From Bacteroidota bacterium (GTDB lineage: Bacteria; Bacteroidota; Rhodothermia; Rhodothermales; UBA10348), in assembly GCA_027620595.1 (NCBI GenBank), contig JAQCDI010000048.1:1-11117 (forward strand): a stretch of 11,117 nucleotides of DNA. Direction: 5' to 3'. The notes beneath the pieces were generated by a model. That model ran no database searches. It was not told the origin of the DNA and saw nothing but the letters and a program-made list of their open reading frames with translations. Position 1 is the stretch's first letter, and every line of letters begins with the position of its first letter. This document shows positions 6,297-11,117 of this stretch, piece by piece. A program made the translations under genes and the position numbers.

Positions 6297-7282
6297 GCAG
6301 CACGGCGGCCATATCGTCTTTCCTCGACGGCAACCTGGCGGCCTTCGAGGAAGCCCTGGCGGCCGTAGTGGATCGCAAGGAGCCGGCCCGGCTATACGAC
6401 CCGACCCGATACATCCTGGACGGGAAGGGAAAAAGGGTTCGCCCCCAACTCGTGCTTTCGGCAGCTGATCTCTTCAAGGGGGATCGGGAGGTGGCCATGC
6501 AGGCCGCGGTGGCCGTGGAGGTCTTCCACATTTTCACATTGGTCCATGACGATATCATGGACAACAGCCCCACGCGCCGTGGCAAGGAAACCGTCCACGT
6601 ACGCTGGGACGAACCGACAGCCATCCTGACAGGTGACTTCCTGTTGGGCCGGACCATGGAGCTTTTGCTGGGCTTCCCCGACCACCGACTGCGACAGGCT
6701 TTGGCCACCTTCACCGATACGGTGAGGCAGTTGTGCGAAGGGCAGATCAGGGACATGTCCTTCGAAGAGCGGACGGATGTGACCCTTGCCGAATACCTCC
6801 AGATGATTGACCAGAAAACGTCGGCTCTTTTGGAGTGCTCGCTGGTGCTTGGTGGACTCAGTGGCACCGCTGGGGATCCGGAACTGGAGACCCTTCGCGA
6901 CATCGGTCATCATCTGGGACGGGCATTCCAGATCCAGGACGACCTGCTGGATTTGACGGCAGACTCGGCCTCCTGGGGCAAGCCCGTGGGAGGGGATCTG
7001 ATGGCAGCCAAGAAAACCTGGTTGCTGCTGCACGCCCTGGAATCGGCCGATGGAAGGGACCGCTCGTGGTTTACATCCCTCGTCCAACGCGGCGGTGCCA
7101 CATCCGAAGAAATACCGGAAGCGCGCCTGAGAATGGAGCGGATGGGCGTTATCGAATCCGCCCGCTCCGCCGTACTTTTCCATTCCGAAACGGCAGCCAG
7201 CCGGATCGCTTCCCTGCCGGCAGGTACCGGGCGGGAAGCCCTCACCGTTCTGACCCAGCAAATGCAGCAACGACTGCACTGA
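6293..7282 (+). CDS. Polyprenyl diphosphate synthase (trans-isoprenyl transferase)
   Basis: The enzyme extends allylic diphosphates with IPP to make C15-C20 or longer chains for quinones, carotenoids or other isoprenoids. First Asp-rich motif: HDDIMD with D86, D87 and D90. Second: QDDLLD with D216, D217 and D220. GKGKRVRPQ (44-52) binds IPP diphosphate. Phe81 is five residues before the first Asp motif; in archaeal-type GGPP synthases an aromatic here limits the product to about C20, so a short-chain product is likely but unproven. The start is uncertain. No ATG, GTG or TTG lies between GTG 6188 (108 bp inside adk) and GTG 6368 (which would delete the first helix). CTG 6293, overlapping the adk stop as CTGA, gives a normal 329-residue protein and is used here. 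ptsH follows 11 nt after the stop. Confidence 0.94.
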   Translation: MSSTAAISSFLDGNLAAFEEALAAVVDRKEPARLYDPTRYILDGKGKRVRPQLVLSAADLFKGDREVAMQAAVAVEVFHIFTLVHDDIMDNSPTRRGKETVHVRWDEPTAILTGDFLLGRTMELLLGFPDHRLRQALATFTDTVRQLCEGQIRDMSFEERTDVTLAEYLQMIDQKTSALLECSLVLGGLSGTAGDPELETLRDIGHHLGRAFQIQDDLLDLTADSASWGKPVGGDLMAAKKTWLLLHALESADGRDRSWFTSLVQRGGATSEEIPEARLRMERMGVIESARSAVLFHSETAASRIASLPAGTGREALTVLTQQMQQRLH

Positions 7283-7293
7283 CGCCTTCGGCC

Positions 7294-7563
7294 ATGATTG
7301 AGAAAGTAGTTACCGTGACCAACCGGGCAGGCCTGCATACGCGTCCTGCCTCGATGATCGTGCGGACCGCCTCGCAGTTCCAGGCGGAATTCTATATCCA
7401 GAAGGATGGCTACGAGATCAATGGCAAGAGCATCATCGGCGTGATGACGCTTGCGGCGGAGCAGGGAGCCACCCTCACACTCATCTTTGATGGAAAGGAT
7501 GAGCAGGAAGCCCTCAAGGCTATGGAGGCCATCTTCGAAGACGGCTTCGGAGAGGTCAAGTAA
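7294..7563 (+). CDS. ptsH: HPr, phosphocarrier protein of the PTS
   Basis: HPr receives a phosphate from Enzyme I and passes it to EIIA domains. The product has 89 residues. The active-site His15 lies in NRAGLHTRPAS (10-20). Ser46, in NGKSIIGVMTLA (43-54), is the site used by HPr kinase/phosphorylase in organisms that have it, so regulation by HprK is possible, but that gene is not in the window. The ATG at 7294 lies 11 nt after the polyprenyl synthase stop, preceded by CC and without a Shine-Dalgarno. ptsI follows after 18 nt, so the two are surely co-transcribed. Confidence 0.97.
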   Translation: MIEKVVTVTNRAGLHTRPASMIVRTASQFQAEFYIQKDGYEINGKSIIGVMTLAAEQGATLTLIFDGKDEQEALKAMEAIFEDGFGEVK

Positions 7564-7581
7564 CCAGCCGGAATCCCGCCC

Positions 7582-9369
7582 ATGTCCGTAGTCACCCGCT
7601 CCCTTCCTGACGACTTGACCGTCTGTAAGGGGATTGGTGTGTCGCCCGGAATTGCCATCGGTCCTGCCTATCTCTACGCGCGCGTATCCTTCGAAGTTGA
7701 GGAGCGCTCCATTGATCCTGAGGACGTCCAGCACGAAAAGGATCGCTTCGAACAGGCCATCCGGAAGGCAGAGAGGGACCTGCACAAGATCATCGCCGTG
7801 ACGCGGGAGAAGCTGGGTGAGGACAGCGCGTCCATCTTTGAAGCGCAACTGCTCATCCTTCGGGACGAGGCGGTCTATCCGGCCATCCTGGCCTACATGG
7901 AGAAGCACGGCTGCAATGCCGGGTATGCGGTCCAGACGGTGATGGGGAAACACCGTCAGATGATGGAAGCCTCCGATTCGGAGTACCTCAGGGAGCGATC
8001 CAACGACTTGCTGGACATCCAGGACCGGATCATCCGGCATCTGCGCAGGGGGCGTATCCTCTCGGCCGTAGAAGAGTCCTCGATCATCGTTGCAGAGAAC
8101 CTGACCGCAGCCGACATCATCCTTTTCTCGCGCCGCGGCATTCTGGGATGCGCCATGGATTTCGGCGGGCCGACGTCGCACGTGTCCATCATGGCCCGCG
8201 CTCTGGGCGTACCGGCCATCGTGAGCACCCATGGCGCCACGAGTCAGGTATCCACCGGGGACATGGTAATCCTGGATGGCATCCGGGGGGAATTGATTGT
8301 CAATCCAGACGAAGAAACCCTGGCCGCCTACCGCGTCAAGCAGGAACGCTACGCGCGCCTCATGCAGGAGGACAAGCAGCTGGTGGGCCTGGTGTCCGAG
8401 ACCCTCGACGGCCACCCCGTCAGTCTGCAGGCCAACCTCGAATTGAGGGAGGAATTACCCCTGCTGAAGGAATATGGCGCAGAAGGAATCGGACTGTTCC
8501 GAACGGAGATGTTGCTGCTCATGGAAGGGCGGGCCATCATGACGGAGGAGGAGCAGGCCGAGCAGTATTTGAAGGTGGTTGAAGCCACGCGGCCGTACAC
8601 CACGACCTTCCGGATACTGGATCTGGGCGGGGACAAACTCTTGCCCATGGGACACCGCGAGCACAACCCGTTTCTCGGTTGGCGTGGTATCCGGATCCTC
8701 CTGGACAAACCCGAATTGCTCATTCCCCAGCTTCGGGCCATCCTGAGGGCAAGTGCCGTGGGCCCGGTACGGATCCTTCTGCCCATGGTGACAACCCTGG
8801 GCGAGGTCCGTAAACTGAAGGCGGAACTGGAGACCACCAAGCAGGCGCTTCGGGATGAAGGGATCGGGTTCGACGAAAACGTCCCGCTCGGGGTGATGGT
8901 CGAGGTACCGTCCGTGGCCCTTCAAGCAGACCAGTTTGCCCGGGAAGTGGATTTCTTTTCCATTGGTACGAACGATCTGACGCAATATGTTCTGGCTGTG
9001 GATAGGGGCAATGACCTGGTGGCCGAGATCTACAACGAACTGCATCCGGCCGTACTGGAACTGATCCGGATGACGACACAAGCAGCCCGGGATGCCGGAA
9101 TTCCCGTGAGCCTTTGTGGGGAGCTGGCCACGAACCTGCGGGCGGTACCCGTCCTGCTCGGGTTGGGCGTGACATCCCTCAGCGCGTCTCCCATCTATCT
9201 GCCTGCAATCAAGCGGGTGGTTCGGGCCATGAAGCTGACAGAGGGGGAAGCCCTTGCCCGAAGGGCGCTCCGATCCAGTGATCCGCAGGAATTCCGGGCA
9301 TACATGGACCGTTGGCTGGAAGAACATGCCTGTGGGGTGACGTTCTTCCTGGAAGGATCCCAGGCCTGA
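7582..9369 (+). CDS. ptsI: PTS Enzyme I (phosphoenolpyruvate-protein phosphotransferase)
   Basis: Enzyme I autophosphorylates from PEP and phosphorylates HPr. At 595 residues it is slightly longer than the usual 570-590. The N-terminal HPr-binding domain begins at CKGIGVSPGIAIGPAYLY (15-32). The phospho-histidine is H200 in GGPTSHVSIMARALGVPA. The PEP-binding TIM barrel shows R307 in GIGLFRTEM, LGGDKLLP, the metal-binding block MVEVPSVAL, GTNDLTQY, and the catalytic C512 in SLCGELA. The ending ASPIYLPAIKRVVR is also typical. A polar lead of about 14 residues precedes the conserved start. All catalytic positions are intact, so the phosphorelay should work. No EII transporter is seen on either side. 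Confidence 0.98.
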   Translation: MSVVTRSLPDDLTVCKGIGVSPGIAIGPAYLYARVSFEVEERSIDPEDVQHEKDRFEQAIRKAERDLHKIIAVTREKLGEDSASIFEAQLLILRDEAVYPAILAYMEKHGCNAGYAVQTVMGKHRQMMEASDSEYLRERSNDLLDIQDRIIRHLRRGRILSAVEESSIIVAENLTAADIILFSRRGILGCAMDFGGPTSHVSIMARALGVPAIVSTHGATSQVSTGDMVILDGIRGELIVNPDEETLAAYRVKQERYARLMQEDKQLVGLVSETLDGHPVSLQANLELREELPLLKEYGAEGIGLFRTEMLLLMEGRAIMTEEEQAEQYLKVVEATRPYTTTFRILDLGGDKLLPMGHREHNPFLGWRGIRILLDKPELLIPQLRAILRASAVGPVRILLPMVTTLGEVRKLKAELETTKQALRDEGIGFDENVPLGVMVEVPSVALQADQFAREVDFFSIGTNDLTQYVLAVDRGNDLVAEIYNELHPAVLELIRMTTQAARDAGIPVSLCGELATNLRAVPVLLGLGVTSLSASPIYLPAIKRVVRAMKLTEGEALARRALRSSDPQEFRAYMDRWLEEHACGVTFFLEGSQA

Positions 9370-9503
9370 CCGCTTTCCGTTCAGGGTGGTCGCCCGCCCG
9401 TTTGGATGGATTTGTGAACCAGGTGGACAGTCGGCCGCGACGCGCAGCGGTCTGCGGCGTAGGTTGCTTTGTACCGGAAGACCACCTGTCCATCCTGAAC
9501 TCC

Positions 9504-11117
9504 GTGTCCCGACCCAATATCCTGCTGCGACCCCTGCTGTTGGCCGTGCTGTGGCTGCTGATGCCTTCCCCGGAAGCCATGGCGCAGTTCGGATACCATT
9601 TCGGGCGAAACAAGGTGCAGTACGAAGATTTCGATTGGCAGGTCATGAAGACCGAGCATTTCGACATCTACTATTATCCCGAAATGCTCGAACTGGCCCA
9701 GCATGGTGCACAGTTTGCCGAAGAGGCCTACAGGGACCTGGAGCACAAATTCAATTTCTCGCTCGGGCACCGCGTTCCGTTGATCTTCTATTCGAGCAAC
9801 CTGCACTTCAAGCAGACCAACATCACACCGGGCTTCATTCCGGATGGTGTGGGCGGTTTTTACGAGTGGCTCAAGGGCCGTGTGGTCATCCCCGCCAACG
9901 GCAACCTGCATCGCTTCCGGCGCGTGGTGCGTCACGAGATGGTCCATGTGTTTACCTTCAACAAGGTGACCCGCGTGATGCGGGACCATCGGCAGGTCAT
10001 GGATCGATTCATCCCGCTCTGGTTTACCGAAGGACTGGCCGAGTACTGGTCCGGGCCGCCGGATCACCAGCACGAAATGGTCATCCGGGACGGCCTGTTC
10101 ACGAACTACCTTCCGCCGCTCGAGTCGATGTACCGCATCAATGGCTCGTTCGTAATGTACAAGCAGGGCGAGGCGCTCTGTCGGTTCTTCGCGGAGCGCT
10201 ACGGGGAAGAGAAGCTGCTGGAATTGCTGGAGGGAGCTTGGAAGGATCGGGATTTCCGGATCATCTTGGAGACCACGTTCCAGGAAGAAATGGAGGTCAT
10301 CTCGGCGGCATTCGAGACCTGGCTCAAGGAGCAGTATTACCCGGACCTCGAGGAAGTAGAGCTGCCCTCCATCCTGGCAGGAGGGCTGTCCACCGAAGGA
10401 TTCAACGCCAAGCCCAACTTCTACAGGTTTGCCGACGGAACCCGCAAGGTGTATTTCGTGGGCAACCTGAACGGTCTGTCCAATGTCTACGAAGTGGAGG
10501 TCGATGAGGCGTATGCGCCGCTGCACGATCCCCGCGTCCTGATCGAAGGAGAACGCAATGACGATTTCGAGGCGTTCCATCTCTTCGAAAGCCGCATGTC
10601 TGTTTCCAGGGACGGCCAGTTGGCGTTCGTGACCAAGTCGGGAGGTCAGGATGTGATCCATATATGGAATCTGGAAGCCGATCGGCTCACGGCTACCTTC
10701 CGGTTTCCGGATCTGATTGCGGTCTATTCGCCTTCGTGGAGCCCGGACAGCGGGTCCCTTGTCTTCACGGCCATCACCCGATCCGGATTCTCGGACCTGT
10801 ACACCTATCGCCTGGTCGAGGATCATCTGATCCAGCTTACGGACGATCCGTACGACGACCGGGATCCGGCCTGGAGTCCGGACGGTGCGCGGATTGCGTT
10901 CTCGTCCGATCGTACAGCATTGGGTCAATCAGGGGCCTACAATCTGTTCACCTACGGCGTGGATACCGGACAGATCGACTATGTGACCTACGGGGACCGA
11001 TATGACCTGGCCCCTGCATGGAGCCCCGACGGCCGTCACCTGGCCTTCATCTCGGCTGTCCGTGAGGACGGCAAGCGCTACGACACCCAGGATCTGTGGG
11101 TGGCCGACATGCGGGCC
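9504..11117 (+). CDS. Exported gluzincin metallopeptidase with TolB/WD40-like propeller, 3' end cut by the window
   Basis: GTG 9504 gives a good signal peptide (MSRPNILLRPLLLAVLWLLM, then cleavage after AMA at residue 27). The frame is open further upstream, and GTG 9414 is a less likely start. Residues 55-270 form a peptidase MA-like domain. It has the zinc motif HEMVH (H144, E145, H148) and WFTEGLAEYW (174-183), where E176 is the expected third zinc ligand of gluzincins. Beyond about residue 290 comes a beta-propeller with PD40/TolB-type repeats: SWSPDSGSLVFT, AWSPDGARIAFSSDR and AWSPDGRHLAFIS, with the repeat tryptophans at 412, 457 and 506. The sequence is still inside the propeller at the window edge (538 codons seen). 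The protein is probably periplasmic or surface-associated; its substrate is unknown. It lies 134 bp after ptsI and is probably separately transcribed. Confidence 0.88.
   Translation, partial: MSRPNILLRPLLLAVLWLLMPSPEAMAQFGYHFGRNKVQYEDFDWQVMKTEHFDIYYYPEMLELAQHGAQFAEEAYRDLEHKFNFSLGHRVPLIFYSSNLHFKQTNITPGFIPDGVGGFYEWLKGRVVIPANGNLHRFRRVVRHEMVHVFTFNKVTRVMRDHRQVMDRFIPLWFTEGLAEYWSGPPDHQHEMVIRDGLFTNYLPPLESMYRINGSFVMYKQGEALCRFFAERYGEEKLLELLEGAWKDRDFRIILETTFQEEMEVISAAFETWLKEQYYPDLEEVELPSILAGGLSTEGFNAKPNFYRFADGTRKVYFVGNLNGLSNVYEVEVDEAYAPLHDPRVLIEGERNDDFEAFHLFESRMSVSRDGQLAFVTKSGGQDVIHIWNLEADRLTATFRFPDLIAVYSPSWSPDSGSLVFTAITRSGFSDLYTYRLVEDHLIQLTDDPYDDRDPAWSPDGARIAFSSDRTALGQSGAYNLFTYGVDTGQIDYVTYGDRYDLAPAWSPDGRHLAFISAVREDGKRYDTQDLWVADMRA

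Noticed and set aside
6910..8415. Long open frame (501 codons) on the minus strand
   Set aside because: It lies opposite the polyprenyl synthase, ptsH and ptsI genes, all unmistakable. Its composition (rich in His, Arg and Gly) is that of a shadow frame.
9443..9456. Hairpin CGCAG-CGGT-CTGCG after ptsI as a terminator
   Set aside because: The stem is only 5 bp and is not directly followed by a T-run, so it is too weak to call.
9386..10507. Plus-strand frame of 373 codons
   Set aside because: It runs in a different frame through the peptidase domain; only the other frame carries the zinc site.
9381..10928. Long open frame (515 codons) on the minus strand
   Set aside because: It is antisense to the peptidase/propeller gene, whose frame shows a signal peptide, HExxH and WSPD repeats. 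The minus-strand product has no recognisable motif and reflects high GC content.

Overview
The window is GC-rich, densely packed bacterial DNA, and almost all of it is chromosomal housekeeping and central-metabolism genes. The best guess for the source is the Rhodothermota/Balneolota branch near Bacteroidota. This rests on three things: a bacilliredoxin, which implies bacillithiol chemistry; a LuxC-like acyl-CoA reductase of the type seen in Bacteroidota; and a secreted gluzincin fused to a TolB-like propeller. Start codons mostly lack a Shine-Dalgarno sequence, which fits the same group. The placement is an inference from protein families, not a computed phylogeny. There are no tRNAs, rRNAs, CRISPR arrays, IS elements or phage modules that I can support.

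Layout. On the minus strand at the left edge, greA (transcription-cleavage factor) is followed almost without a gap by the first codons of a threonine aldolase gene that runs off the window. A 346-bp divergent intergenic region (542-887) separates this pair from everything else, which is all on the plus strand. The plus-strand genes are: a BrxA/BrxB-type bacilliredoxin; an unrecognised 98-residue protein; a thiolase; crcB/fluC (fluoride channel); a LuxC-like acyl-CoA reductase; a two-gene membrane-protein set (YqjE/holin-X-like plus a glycine-zipper protein); adk; a polyprenyl diphosphate synthase; ptsH (HPr); ptsI (Enzyme I); and an exported HExxH metallopeptidase with WSPD-type propeller repeats that is cut by the right edge.

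How the genes fit together. Thiolase, crcB and the reductase are overlapping or nearly touching. The reductase stop also overlaps the start of the membrane pair, so 1927-5581 looks like one transcription unit. adk, polyprenyl synthase, ptsH and ptsI are a second tight cluster. HPr keeps both His15 and Ser46, and Enzyme I keeps its phospho-His and catalytic Cys, so the general PTS phosphorelay looks intact, but no sugar-specific EII is visible here.

The most noteworthy points are: (1) the thiolase frame has no stop where the fold ends and runs about 150 codons through crcB in another frame, suggesting an indel, a sequencing error or an unusual overlap; (2) a textbook intrinsic terminator oriented to the minus strand lies inside the 3' end of a plus-strand gene; (3) the polyprenyl synthase has no ordinary start codon at the expected place, and a CTG overlapping the adk stop is the best-placed candidate; (4) most ATG starts are directly preceded by CC with no Shine-Dalgarno. 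I did not find convincing evidence for a wholly new multi-gene system.
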